A program made the translations under genes and the position numbers. Below the pieces are notes generated by a model. That model did not search any database. It had not been told where the DNA came from and saw only the letters and a program-made list of their open reading frames with translations. From an uncultured Prevotellaceae bacterium (GTDB taxonomy: Bacteria; Bacteroidota; Bacteroidia; Bacteroidales; Bacteroidaceae), in contig CAMKMK010000013.1 of assembly GCA_946413885.1 (NCBI GenBank), positions 1 to 18,739 on the forward strand: a stretch of DNA of 18,739 nucleotides, given 5' to 3'. Positions 7,554 through 15,525 of the stretch are shown here, one piece after another; position 1 is the first letter of the stretch, and the number at the start of each line of letters is the position of its first letter.

Positions 7554-7641
7554 ACACAACGTGTTGTGTTTGCAATTTCAACGTGTTGTCTTTGCGATTT
7601 CAACGTGTTGTCTTTGCGGTTTCAACACGTTGTCTTTTTCC
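7554..7641. repeat. four-copy 22-bp tandem repeat with palindromic core
   Basis: Copies begin at 7554, 7576, 7598 and 7620 with an exact 22-base period. The two middle copies read TTTCAACGTGTTGTCTTTGC plus GA or GG. The first copy forms a 9-bp inverted repeat, AAACACAAC (7552-7560) and GTTGTGTTT (7563-7571), with a 2-base centre. The fourth has the core flipped from CAACGTGTTG to CAACACGTTG. It lies between the receptor stop and the amidase promoter, both on the minus strand. There are no unique spacers, so it is not a CRISPR array. Confidence 0.85.
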
Positions 7642-7705
7642 GCCCTTCTGCAGAGACTTTGATTCGAAAGGGGAAATTAGATGTAAACGATTGATTCTCA
7701 ACCTG

Positions 7706-9799
7706 TCAGAATCCAAGATTCCATCTTGCGCCAGCCATAAGCCAGATACCAGGCTGACGAATGTTTCCCAAGTCGAAATAAGAATGGTTCGTGAGGTTGG
7801 TGGCTTGAGCAAAAACCTCGTAACGTGTCGCTGTCCATTTAACTTTAAGATCCAGCGTGGCATAAGGCTCGTAACTAACCAGTTTTCCTGTATCGAACCC
7901 ACGCAGGTAACCCGTTTTTTCGTCGATGTAGTTGTCGCCATAGAGGATATAGTTGCCCATGCGGTCTTGCCAACGAAGGCTCCAGGTGGCGGAAAGATTG
8001 TTCCAGATGCGATGATTCAGGTTGGCGACAAACTTGTGACGAAGATACTCCATCGCATAGTTGCTGCGAAAGATTTCAGTCTTATCGTGACGGATCTGAT
8101 GCATCCAGGTGTAACCCATATCGAGGCTCTGTATCCAAATGTCACGACTGACCAATTCCTTGAAGTCCAACTTCACTTTGGCTTGGAATCCTAAATTGTC
8201 GAGATCGAAGTTGGCGCTGTGATAAGTGTCTGTGGACGTGTACATTACCCAGTCGATCATGCGCTTTCCTTGATGGTAGAATCCTCGTAAGATTCCTATC
8301 AGCCCTGAGTGGTGATAGGTCGCTCCCAACTGAGTGGAACGATTCTCCTCAGGTCGAAGTCCTGCATTTCCAGTAAGAGTAGGACTCTTGTAATACAAAT
8401 CAGTAAAGGAGGGGAGGCGAAAACCTTTGTTGTACGACGCGTAAAGTTTCAAACAGGAAGCAGGACGGTAACTGATGTCTATTCCTGGATAGAAGCGATA
8501 TTTGTGGTCAACACAGGTGTTCATATTGGCCAATACTCCAGCACTCAGATTCCATCGACCCAGAATAAGGTTATGCTCCACGTGGTAGTTCACGTTGGTT
8601 CGATTGTCCTGACGGGTATATTGGATGCTATCCTCTCCACGAACGTCGACATACTGCGCTTCCTCGAGCTTTTTGCCAAGATTGGTGCTCAGGATGCCTT
8701 CGTGTCGCATCTCAGCTCCAACAGCAGTACGGCCCCACCAGTTGATGTACCCTCCTATGCTGGCTCCATAAACGTTCGTCTGGTGGAAGTTTTCTCCAAA
8801 CGTTTGCTTGTGGATCAGTTCGAAATTGTCATACGTTCGATTCCAATAAGCTTGGGGAGTGAAGTGGAATTTTCCCTTCGTCTCAGCTCTCACGCTAATC
8901 AAATATCGCTCATTCCGCTCGTATTGGTCAGGATAAGAGGCGCTGTAAAAGGTGTTGGCTCCATAGGCTTTTTTGCTGAATCCAAACTGCCAGTCGAGAT
9001 CGAAGTTCTGGTTCTGGAAGTCACCTTGATAGAAGATTTGACCCTTTTTCCAGTCGCTGTTGCTGGTCCCTCCGTCGCTGCGACCTCCTCCTCCACTAAT
9101 GCGATTGGAGACGTTCTCTAAAGTCAGGCTGAGTCGCGCATCAGCATCCAATGTGCCAAAACTCCCTCCCTGTCCCCCAATGCTCAGCTTGTTTCCCTCA
9201 TCACGACGTGTCACAAGGTTGATTGCCCCTCCAAAAGCACTTCCTCCATAAACGCGGCTGGCGGCTCCCTCAAGAATCTCAATGCGCTCTATGTCGCTGA
9301 TGTTGACAGGGAAATCTGCTGTTAAATGTCCTGTATGAGGGTTATTGATGTTGACACCGTTGAGCAGGATTGTAATCTGGTCAAACGTGCCTCCATCGAT
9401 GCTGATGTCTGTCTGTATTCCATATCCCCCACGTTGGCGCACATCCACTCCAGTCGCCAGCTTGAAGAGATCGTTTACACTTTGCACCCCCGCCTGTTCG
9501 ATGTCTTGGCGGGTAAGTATTGTGACGATGCGGGCTGAAAGTAATTGGGTCAATGGGGGCAAGGTGCCACTCACAGTCACTTCTTCGATGGTCTGTCCAC
9601 TATAGTCTTCAGGATTGTCAAAGTATTGGATAGAGTTTTTGTTGAGAACGGCTTCAGCTTGGGCTGCAACACCTAACGTGGCAACGCTCAACACGCTGAT
9701 TCTTATCACGCGTTTCAAACTCGCAAATGCGCTGTATCCCTTGTTCGTAAATTGTTTCCAAGTGATGACGCAAGCCTTTACTGTTTGTTTTTTGTGCAT
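7706..9799 (-). CDS. TonB-dependent outer-membrane receptor, possibly BtuB-like
   Basis: 697 residues. It imports a ligand across the outer membrane using TonB energy. Residues 1-50 are a long leader, MHKKQTVKACVITWKQF then a hydrophobic run ending AAQAEA, a form seen in a Bacteroidales receptor group. A possible TonB box, IEEVTVSG, lies at 71-78. The plug (about 85-200) has VQSVNDLFKLATGVDVRQRG, SIDGGTFDQITILLNGV and ERIEILEGAASRVYGGSAFGGAINLVT. The remainder is a 22-strand-type barrel ending in Phe. The length, about 700 residues with no carboxypeptidase-like N-terminal extension, suits a BtuB or siderophore-type receptor better than a SusC porin. Cobalamin is a guess from family resemblance. 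No SusD partner is present, and the leader is too short for a cobalamin riboswitch. It is divergent from the GH97 gene. Confidence 0.88.
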   Translation of the reverse strand: MHKKQTVKACVITWKQFTNKGYSAFASLKRVIRISVLSVATLGVAAQAEAVLNKNSIQYFDNPEDYSGQTIEEVTVSGTLPPLTQLLSARIVTILTRQDIEQAGVQSVNDLFKLATGVDVRQRGGYGIQTDISIDGGTFDQITILLNGVNINNPHTGHLTADFPVNISDIERIEILEGAASRVYGGSAFGGAINLVTRRDEGNKLSIGGQGGSFGTLDADARLSLTLENVSNRISGGGGRSDGGTSNSDWKKGQIFYQGDFQNQNFDLDWQFGFSKKAYGANTFYSASYPDQYERNERYLISVRAETKGKFHFTPQAYWNRTYDNFELIHKQTFGENFHQTNVYGASIGGYINWWGRTAVGAEMRHEGILSTNLGKKLEEAQYVDVRGEDSIQYTRQDNRTNVNYHVEHNLILGRWNLSAGVLANMNTCVDHKYRFYPGIDISYRPASCLKLYASYNKGFRLPSFTDLYYKSPTLTGNAGLRPEENRSTQLGATYHHSGLIGILRGFYHQGKRMIDWVMYTSTDTYHSANFDLDNLGFQAKVKLDFKELVSRDIWIQSLDMGYTWMHQIRHDKTEIFRSNYAMEYLRHKFVANLNHRIWNNLSATWSLRWQDRMGNYILYGDNYIDEKTGYLRGFDTGKLVSYEPYATLDLKVKWTATRYEVFAQATNLTNHSYFDLGNIRQPGIWLMAGARWNLGF

Positions 9800-9839
9800 G
9801 TATCTAAAAGAAATTCCGCTTTATCGCGATTTTCGCTTG

Positions 9840-9847
9840 CAAAGGTA
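9840..9847 (-). promoter_or_regulatory. -7 element for the TonB receptor gene
   Basis: TACCTTTG on the minus strand is an exact TAnnTTTG match, about 40 bases before the ATG at 9799. The -33 half is poor (ATG rather than TTG). It lies 22 bases from the oppositely directed GH97 -7 element. Confidence 0.5.
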
Positions 9848-9869
9848 CTGAATTTTCGACAAAAAACAT

Positions 9870-9877
9870 TATCTTTG
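9870..9877 (+). promoter_or_regulatory. -7 element for the GH97 gene
   Basis: TATCTTTG is an exact TAnnTTTG match 22 bases before the ATG at 9900. The -33 position holds only CTG, so an activator may be needed. Confidence 0.5.
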
Positions 9878-9899
9878 CCTCATAACAGTTCAAAACGAT

Positions 9900-11876
9900 A
9901 TGAAAAAAAGAACCTTTTTGCTGCTTCCTCTCTTGGCAGCGACCCTTTCATCCAATGCAGAAGTGACTCGCATCCTGAGCCCTAACGGACTGACATACGT
10001 AGATGTGGAACTGACAGGCGGTCACCTTATTTATAGTGCAGGATACCGTCAGGTGGCGAAGTCAGAAACTGTTGATGTATGCCTTTTGGAAAGTTCTCCT
10101 TTAGGATTCGTCTCCAATATTGGCGATTTCTCTCAGAATCTTACCTTGAGAGAAATCTCTGATGCAAAGCAGGAAGTTTACGAGTATGACCTCCGCCAAA
10201 GTAAACAGAGCCACATAAGAACAAGTTACACGCACCAGGATTTCACCTTGCAGAATGGTGATAAACGTAATTTTACAGTAGATTTTCGTGTGGGGAATGA
10301 CAATATCGCTTTTCGCTATGAGATTCCTGTCACGAACGGCAATCCCAAGTGTATCGTTGTCGATCGCGAGACAACAGGTTTCAATTTTCCTGCTGGCACT
10401 ACTACCTTCATCTGTCCTCAGGCCAAGCCTATGTCTGGATGGGAACGTACCAAACCTTCATATGAGGAAGGGTATGTGCTGGATCAGCCTGTTGGCACTC
10501 CTTCATTGAATGGTCAAGGATATACGTTTCCTTGTCTTTTCCACGAAGGAGAACGTGGCTGGGTGTTGGTCAGCGAGACAGGTGTGGATGGGCTTTATTG
10601 CGCCAGTCATTTGAGTGATGGTACAGCAGATGGACTCTACACGATAGCTTTCCCTATGGAAGGTGAGAACAACGGGTTTGGCAGTACAGGTGCCCAGTTT
10701 GGCTTGCCTGGAAAGACTCCCTGGCGCACCATCACGTTAGGGAAGACATTGAAGCCCATCGTGGAAACAACTGTAACTTGGGATGTGGTTGAGCAGTTGT
10801 ACGAACCCAGTATCAGTTACAAGGGTGGACGTTCCACTTGGAGTTGGATCATTTGGCAAGACGCCAGCATCAATTATGAAGACCAGGTAACCTTCATCGA
10901 CTTGGCAGCGAAATTGGGTTGGGAATATTGTCTGATTGATGGAGGTTGGCTTACAAACATTGGTCGCGAGCGGATGGAAAAACTCTTTGATTATGCGAAG
11001 AGCAAAGGTGTCGCTCCTTGGGTTTGGTACAACAGCAATGGAGGTTGGAACGATGCTCCACAATGTGCGAAGCAATGTATGTATAGCCCTATCGTACGCA
11101 AGCCAGAGATGAAATGGTTGCGTGATCATGGGGTAAAGGGCATCAAAGTGGACTTCTTTGCTGGTGACAAACAGGAAACCATCAAACTTTATGAGCAGAT
11201 TCTCTCTGATGCCAATGATTATGGTATCCAGTGTATCTTTCATGGTTGCACCTTGCCTCGTGGATGGGAACGCATGTATCCCAACTATTGCAGCTCAGAG
11301 GCTGTGCTTGCCAGCGAGAATCTCTATTTCAGTCAGCATGCTGATGATTATGAAGGACTGAATGCATGTCTTCATCCTTTTATTCGCAACGCGGTAGGCA
11401 GCATGGAATTTGGAGGAACCGTCCTGCAACGTCGCCTTCATCGTGAGCCTGACAAAGGAAACACACGTATTGTGGGAGACGTTTTCGAGCTGGGAACTGC
11501 TATTGCATTTCAGAGCAGCGTGCAGAATTTCGCGCTAACACCTCGCAATCTGACTGAGAATCCTGATTGGGAGATCAACTTCATGCGACAGGTTCCTACC
11601 ACATGGGACGAGACTTGCTTTCTCGATGGGTATCCAGGCAAGTATGTTGCGATGGCACGACGAAGTGGTATGCATTGGTATGTGACAGTTCTGAATGGTC
11701 AGAAGGACACGGAATTGAAGACCACTCTCGATCTCTCTTTCTTGGCAGGTCAGACGGTCACCCTTCTCTCAGATGGGAAAGATGGAAAGTCTCCATCCAC
11801 CCAAACTGTCAAGATAGACAAGAAAGGTCAACTGAAAGTGAATTTGGCTGCGGAGAGCGGATTGGTTGTGTATTAA
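9900..11876 (+). CDS. glycoside hydrolase family 97, retaining alpha-galactosidase-like
   Basis: 658 residues with an N-terminal signal peptide (MKKRTFLLLPLLAATLSSNA, cleavage near residue 20). GH97 architecture is complete. The N-terminal beta-sandwich is about 21-290 (SPNGLTYVDVEL, DFRVGNDNIAFRYEIP, GYTFPCLFHEGERGWVLVSETGVDG). A TIM barrel runs about 300-560 (RSTWSWIIWQDASINYEDQVTFIDLAAKLGWEYCLIDGGW, APWVWYNSNGGW, GVKGIKVDFFAGDKQ). A C-terminal beta domain follows (YVAMARRSGMHWYVTVLNG). D418 in KVDFF occupies the place of the catalytic nucleophile of the retaining alpha-galactosidase branch; inverting SusB-type alpha-glucosidases lack it. The acid/base Glu is probably E467 or E473. It likely acts in the periplasm on alpha-linked galactosides. 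It is divergent from the TonB receptor and convergent with asnA. The family is clear; substrate is inferred. Confidence 0.93.
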   Translation: MKKRTFLLLPLLAATLSSNAEVTRILSPNGLTYVDVELTGGHLIYSAGYRQVAKSETVDVCLLESSPLGFVSNIGDFSQNLTLREISDAKQEVYEYDLRQSKQSHIRTSYTHQDFTLQNGDKRNFTVDFRVGNDNIAFRYEIPVTNGNPKCIVVDRETTGFNFPAGTTTFICPQAKPMSGWERTKPSYEEGYVLDQPVGTPSLNGQGYTFPCLFHEGERGWVLVSETGVDGLYCASHLSDGTADGLYTIAFPMEGENNGFGSTGAQFGLPGKTPWRTITLGKTLKPIVETTVTWDVVEQLYEPSISYKGGRSTWSWIIWQDASINYEDQVTFIDLAAKLGWEYCLIDGGWLTNIGRERMEKLFDYAKSKGVAPWVWYNSNGGWNDAPQCAKQCMYSPIVRKPEMKWLRDHGVKGIKVDFFAGDKQETIKLYEQILSDANDYGIQCIFHGCTLPRGWERMYPNYCSSEAVLASENLYFSQHADDYEGLNACLHPFIRNAVGSMEFGGTVLQRRLHREPDKGNTRIVGDVFELGTAIAFQSSVQNFALTPRNLTENPDWEINFMRQVPTTWDETCFLDGYPGKYVAMARRSGMHWYVTVLNGQKDTELKTTLDLSFLAGQTVTLLSDGKDGKSPSTQTVKIDKKGQLKVNLAAESGLVVY

Positions 11877-11909
11877 GTTTTATAAGGAGAATCGGATTCT
11901 GATAAATAA

Positions 11910-11946
11910 AGAGAAGAGACTCATCAGTCAGACGAACCTCTTCTCT
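11910..11946. terminator. bidirectional terminator between GH97 gene and asnA
   Basis: AGAGAAGAG (11910-11918) and CTCTTCTCT (11938-11946) are exact 9-bp reverse complements around a 19-base loop. GTTTTT follows on the plus strand and TTTATTTAT on the minus strand. It lies between two convergent stop codons (11876 and 11998). Confidence 0.8.
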
Positions 11947-11997
11947 GTTTTTGTATTCTTGTTTGAGAAATTATCTGGGGTTTCTTGAGACGGAGTA

Positions 11998-13035
11998 TTA
12001 TATCAGAGTGATTCCTGCTTCCCTGCATTCTTCTCGCATCGTGGTGGGCCAAATGCTGGATTGGGTCTCGCCAATGTGAGCCTTTTGAAGCAAAACCATG
12101 CAGAGACGGCTTTGGCCAATACCTCCTCCAATACTCAAGGGCAATGTGCCCTCTAACAAGCGGCGATGGAAATAAAGATTCTTACGCTCTTCTTTGCCTT
12201 GAAGAACTAGTTGTCGATTGAGCGTTTCTATGTCAACACGTATTCCCATACTGCTGAGTTCGATGCTATGATTCAGTAAAGGATACCAAACCAACAGGTC
12301 ACCATTCAACCCTTTATATCCATCTTCGTTGGGCGTGCTCCAATCATCATAGTCTGGGGCACGATTGTCGTGTACTTCGCCATTGCTCAGTTTGCCGCCT
12401 ATACCTATGATAAACACAGCTCCATACTTTTGGGAAATCAAATCTTCACGCTCTTTTGGAGTTTTGTCAGGATATAATTGCAGCAATTCTTCGCTGTGGA
12501 TAAAGTGAACTTCTTCAGGCAAGAAGGGATGCAGTTGTGGAAAAGATTCACTAATATAGAATTCTGTACGTAGGATGGCACCATAGATGCGCCTTACGAT
12601 CTTCTTTAGATAGACTAGATTGCGCTCCTCAGCCTTCATCACACGTTCCCAGTCCCATTGATCCACATAGAGACTATGCAGGTTGTCCATCTCTTCATCA
12701 GCACGAATGGCATTCATGTCTGTCACAATGCCGTATCCTGGTTGTATCTTGTACTCTGCTAAAGTCAGGCGTTTCCATTTGGCAAGTGAATGAACCACCT
12801 CAGCAACAGATTCGCCCATATCCTTGATGGGGAAGCTCACAGGACGCTCCACACCATTCAGGTCATCGTTGATTCCCAATCCGCGTAACACGAAGAGAGG
12901 GGCTGTCACACGGCGCAGCCTCAACTCCGTGCTCAGACTACTCAAAAAGAAGTCCTTGATTTTCTTTATGGCCATTTCTGTTTGTTTCAGGTCTAATAAA
13001 GGCTTATAGCCTGCTGGCTTCAAAAGTTTACTCAT
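11998..13035 (-). CDS. asnA: aspartate-ammonia ligase (asparagine synthetase A)
   Basis: 345 residues, close to the usual length of about 330-350. It makes asparagine from aspartate, ammonia and ATP (giving AMP and PPi) in the cytoplasm. It has the class II aminoacyl-tRNA synthetase-like fold throughout. Recognisable blocks are LRRVTAPLFVLRGLGINDDLNGVERPVSF (about 40-68), ADEEMDNLHSLYVDQWDWE (about 112-130), GGKLSNGEVHDNRAPDYDDW, GDLLVWYPLLNHSIELSSMGIRVD and the C-terminal motif-3-like GGGIGQSRLCMVLLQKAHIGETQSSIWP with its conserved Arg. The ATG at 13035 follows a perfect promoter (13075-13105). It is monocistronic and ends at a bidirectional terminator. Confidence 0.97.
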   Translation of the reverse strand: MSKLLKPAGYKPLLDLKQTEMAIKKIKDFFLSSLSTELRLRRVTAPLFVLRGLGINDDLNGVERPVSFPIKDMGESVAEVVHSLAKWKRLTLAEYKIQPGYGIVTDMNAIRADEEMDNLHSLYVDQWDWERVMKAEERNLVYLKKIVRRIYGAILRTEFYISESFPQLHPFLPEEVHFIHSEELLQLYPDKTPKEREDLISQKYGAVFIIGIGGKLSNGEVHDNRAPDYDDWSTPNEDGYKGLNGDLLVWYPLLNHSIELSSMGIRVDIETLNRQLVLQGKEERKNLYFHRRLLEGTLPLSIGGGIGQSRLCMVLLQKAHIGETQSSIWPTTMREECREAGITLI

Positions 13036-13074
13036 TTTTCAATCTTTTGTCTGTTTGTCTGTCAAATTTTATTG

Positions 13075-13105
13075 CAAAGGTAAACCTTTATATCCAATTT
13101 GTCAA
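13075..13105 (-). promoter_or_regulatory. asnA promoter
   Basis: On the minus strand TTG (13103-13105), a 20-base spacer and TACCTTTG (13075-13082) match the Bacteroidota consensus exactly, 39 bases before the asnA ATG. Confidence 0.65.
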
Positions 13106-13243
13106 CAAAAAGAGCGAAAAAAGTATCATCATATTATCTTTTGAGCCTTTTTCCCTTACTTTTCTTCCGCAAATGAATATAATGTAGAGGGTAATGATTA
13201 AAAAATGTTGGAGGAATATTCAATGAATGTGCGATTTTATTTG

Positions 13244-13251
13244 TACTTTTG
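13244..13251 (+). promoter_or_regulatory. -7 element for the phosphodiesterase gene
   Basis: TACTTTTG matches TAnnTTTG and lies 100 bases before the ATG at 13352. The -33 half is weak. Confidence 0.4.
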
Positions 13252-13351
13252 TAACCAAATCCAATATTATGAAGAGATATTCTTTAGAATCCGTCCAATA
13301 GGAGATATTCCTTGATATATGAAATGACATAATCATAAAACCCAAGAAAAC

Positions 13352-14269
13352 ATGAAAAAGATTTTGATTTTCCTTCTGTCCGTATTGACTTTGACATCTG
13401 CTTACGGACGCAAGAACTCGAGTGGTAGAACCCGTCGTGCCCAGCACGTGGTGTGGATTGGTGTAGATGGATGGGGAGCTTATGCTTTCCGCGATTCCTT
13501 CAATTGTGAGATGAAGAACATACGTCAACTGATGAGCGAGGGAGCATGGAGCATTAAAGCTCGCACAGTTATGCCTTCTGTGAGCGGTCCCAACTGGGGA
13601 GCTATGTTTTCATCAGCATTACCTTGCATGAATGGTATTGTCGATAACGCCAACGGTCCTGCTGTCCCTCCTGTAACAGTAAACGAACACGGGCTGTTCC
13701 CTACCGTTTTCCATTTAGTCCGTCAGGCTTATCCCAAAGCTGAGATTGGAGCGCAGTTTGAGTGGGGTACTATCAAGTATTATGTGGATAGCCTTGACTG
13801 CAATCACATGAAACATATCAAGGGCTCCAATGTTGAGAGAGACACTCCTGAAGAAGCTGCTAAATATATTAAGGAGAAGAAGCCAGACCTGTTCTATATC
13901 CATATCGATCAGGTAGATCATGCTGGTCACCATGATGGTCATCACACGTCCAAATACTTTGATTGTGTCAATCGGGTGGATAGCCAGATTGGTCAAATTG
14001 TCCAGGCTGTGAAGGATGCAGGCATCTACGATAATACGATTATCATCCTGACGTCCGATCATGGTGGAGTAGGTACAGGACATGGTGGCAATCATCCTGA
14101 TGAGCTGACTGTTCCCATTGTGTATTGTGGAAAAGGAGTGAAGAAAAACTACGAGATTCCTGATGTAGTCATGCAGTTTGATGTAGCTTCCACTATCGCT
14201 GACATATTTGGAATCGAGGATCCTCAGGAATGGCGTGGTAAGGCTACCCGGATTTTTGAGAAAAAGTGA
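13352..14269 (+). CDS. exported type I phosphodiesterase / nucleotide pyrophosphatase (alkaline phosphatase superfamily)
   Basis: 305 residues with a signal peptide (MKKILIFLLSVLTLTSAYG, about 1-19). The mature part is one alkaline-phosphatase-superfamily domain with two metal sites. D39 is in VVWIGVDGWG, and the likely nucleophile is S78 in MPSVSGPNWGAMFSS, where NPP enzymes usually have Thr. Further ligands are D189 and H193 in IDQVDHAGHHDGHH, D236/H237 in LTSDHGG and a His in GTGHGGNH (244-248). It ends with the family's QFDVASTIADIFGI. At 305 residues it is short and lacks the NPP C-terminal nuclease-like domain, so it is a minimal periplasmic phosphodiesterase or phosphatase. Substrate unknown. 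It has its own promoter at 13244 and is convergent with the epimerase. Confidence 0.88.
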   Translation: MKKILIFLLSVLTLTSAYGRKNSSGRTRRAQHVVWIGVDGWGAYAFRDSFNCEMKNIRQLMSEGAWSIKARTVMPSVSGPNWGAMFSSALPCMNGIVDNANGPAVPPVTVNEHGLFPTVFHLVRQAYPKAEIGAQFEWGTIKYYVDSLDCNHMKHIKGSNVERDTPEEAAKYIKEKKPDLFYIHIDQVDHAGHHDGHHTSKYFDCVNRVDSQIGQIVQAVKDAGIYDNTIIILTSDHGGVGTGHGGNHPDELTVPIVYCGKGVKKNYEIPDVVMQFDVASTIADIFGIEDPQEWRGKATRIFEKK

Positions 14270-14287
14270 TTCGTCACGTTAGGAATG

Positions 14288-14306
14288 ACGAGAGCGAGAA
14301 TCTCGT
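14288..14306 (+). terminator. small hairpin downstream of the phosphodiesterase gene
   Basis: ACGAGA (14288-14293) and TCTCGT (14301-14306) form a 6-bp stem around GCGAGAA. It lies just before the main terminator and has no U-run, so its function is uncertain. Confidence 0.3.
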
Positions 14307-14320
14307 ATGAATAAGAAAAG

Positions 14321-14356
14321 AGAGAAGAGGCTTATGTCAAAACAAGCCTCTTCTCT
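14321..14356. terminator. bidirectional terminator between phosphodiesterase and epimerase genes
   Basis: AGAGAAGAGGCTT (14321-14333) and AAGCCTCTTCTCT (14344-14356) are exact 13-bp reverse complements around a 10-base loop, followed by TCTTCTTT on the plus strand. It lies between convergent stop codons and shares its outer stem with the terminator at 11910-11946. Confidence 0.85.
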
Positions 14357-14377
14357 TCTTCTTTGTATGTTCGTCCT

Positions 14378-15373
14378 TTAAGATTTTATTGCCGCATCGA
14401 ATTTGATGTCAGAGGGTTTGAAATCAATCTTGCGAACAAACTCGCAAGCCTCTCTGGCGCCATACTCTCTATCCATTCCTGAATCCTCCCATTCTACTGA
14501 GAGAGGCCCCTCGTAATTGTATGCATTCAGAACACGAATAATCTCCTCGAAGTTGACATCACCATGACCCAAAGATCGGAAGTTCCAGCCGCGACGCAGG
14601 TCACCAAAGTCGATGTGAGAGCAAAGCAGACCGTTTCGTCCATTCAACGTCACAGCACAATCCTTCATGTGCACATGATATACGCGCTCGATGAAGTCCT
14701 CAAGGAAAACATGTGGCGAGATACCTTGCCACTGAAGATGACTTGGGTCGAAATTGAGGCCAAATTCAGGACGATCCTTAAACTTCTCCAGAAGACGCTT
14801 AGTTGTATAATAATCGAATGCAATTTCTGCAGGATGCACCTCTAAACAGTATTTTATTCCATTCTCCTTGAAGACATCCAGGATGGGGCACCACAAATCA
14901 TAGATTTCTTGGAATCCGCGCTCTATCATCTCTTCAGTAGTCTGTGGGAAGGAGTACATGTACTTCCAGATGGTCGAACCTACGAAACCAGTCACACAAT
15001 AGGCTCCCAGCTTGCGGGCTGAGATGGCAGCAGCCTTCATCGTCTCGATAGCCCAGGCACGTATGCCATCAGGATTGTCTGCCAATTCAGCAGGAGCGAA
15101 GTTGTTGAGACGAGGATCATTGTAGTCTCCCACACATTGGCTGGGTACATGGGCACACAAAGCTTTCACCACAAGTCCATGTTTCTCGAAGATTCCTTTT
15201 ATCTTCTCTACGTACGCATCATCTTTAGCAGCACGGATAGGATCCAGGTGATTGCCCCAAATGGCGAGTTCGATACCGTCGTATCCCATTTCGGCAGCTT
15301 TGCCACACAGGGTATCCAGATCCATATCTGCCCATTGACAGCTCATCAAAGTAACTAATCTGGCATTTCTCAT
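14378..15373 (-). CDS. sugar phosphate isomerase/epimerase-family protein (AP endonuclease 2-like TIM barrel)
   Basis: 331 residues, cytoplasmic (no signal peptide). The xylose-isomerase-like TIM barrel shows four likely metal ligands: E178 in CLEVHPAE, D209 in NFDPSH, H235 in VHMKD and E294 in SVEWED. The N-terminal MGYDGIELAIWG (29-40) is the usual first strand region of this fold. Members interconvert keto-sugars or inositol derivatives, and the sequence does not tell which. The neighbours, an ADP-forming acyl-CoA synthetase upstream and a phosphodiesterase convergent, do not point to a pathway. A -7 element is at 15420-15427. Confidence 0.88.
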   Translation of the reverse strand: MRNARLVTLMSCQWADMDLDTLCGKAAEMGYDGIELAIWGNHLDPIRAAKDDAYVEKIKGIFEKHGLVVKALCAHVPSQCVGDYNDPRLNNFAPAELADNPDGIRAWAIETMKAAAISARKLGAYCVTGFVGSTIWKYMYSFPQTTEEMIERGFQEIYDLWCPILDVFKENGIKYCLEVHPAEIAFDYYTTKRLLEKFKDRPEFGLNFDPSHLQWQGISPHVFLEDFIERVYHVHMKDCAVTLNGRNGLLCSHIDFGDLRRGWNFRSLGHGDVNFEEIIRVLNAYNYEGPLSVEWEDSGMDREYGAREACEFVRKIDFKPSDIKFDAAIKS

Positions 15374-15419
15374 GATCTTTTGTTTTTATGAGTTAGTATT
15401 ATGCTTCTTTCTCTTTTGG

Positions 15420-15427
15420 CAAAGTTA
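15420..15427 (-). promoter_or_regulatory. -7 element for the epimerase gene
   Basis: TAACTTTG on the minus strand is an exact TAnnTTTG match, 46 bases before the ATG at 15373. No exact TTG lies at -33. Confidence 0.45.
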
Positions 15428-15525
15428 ATGATTTCTTCTGAAAAGTAACGTCATAGGTTGTCCTTTTTTAGGTAAGAACATCATGGTTGTTACAAATAGC
15501 CTTCGAATCATATCCTTTTTGTTCT

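Larger units (their letters stand above)
13036..13351. other. 316-bp divergent intergenic region, asnA / phosphodiesterase
   Basis: It contains the minus-strand asnA promoter (13075-13105) and a plus-strand -7 element (13244-13251). The plus-strand leader of about 95 bases has GAGATATTC twice (13274-13282 and 13302-13310, 28 bases apart). No gene is seen. Confidence 0.5.

Noticed and set aside
7554..7641. CRISPR array
   Set aside because: The repeats are directly adjacent with no unique spacers and no cas genes are present.
7583..8194. 203-codon plus-strand frame
   Set aside because: It crosses the tandem repeat and the antisense of the receptor 3' end; no protein family features.
9800..9899. 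Cobalamin riboswitch upstream of the receptor
   Set aside because: The leader from the -7 element to the ATG is only about 35-40 bases, far too short, and no B12-box-like element was seen.
10737..11243. 168-codon minus-strand frame
   Set aside because: Shadow of the GH97 gene, which has a complete, well-conserved reading.
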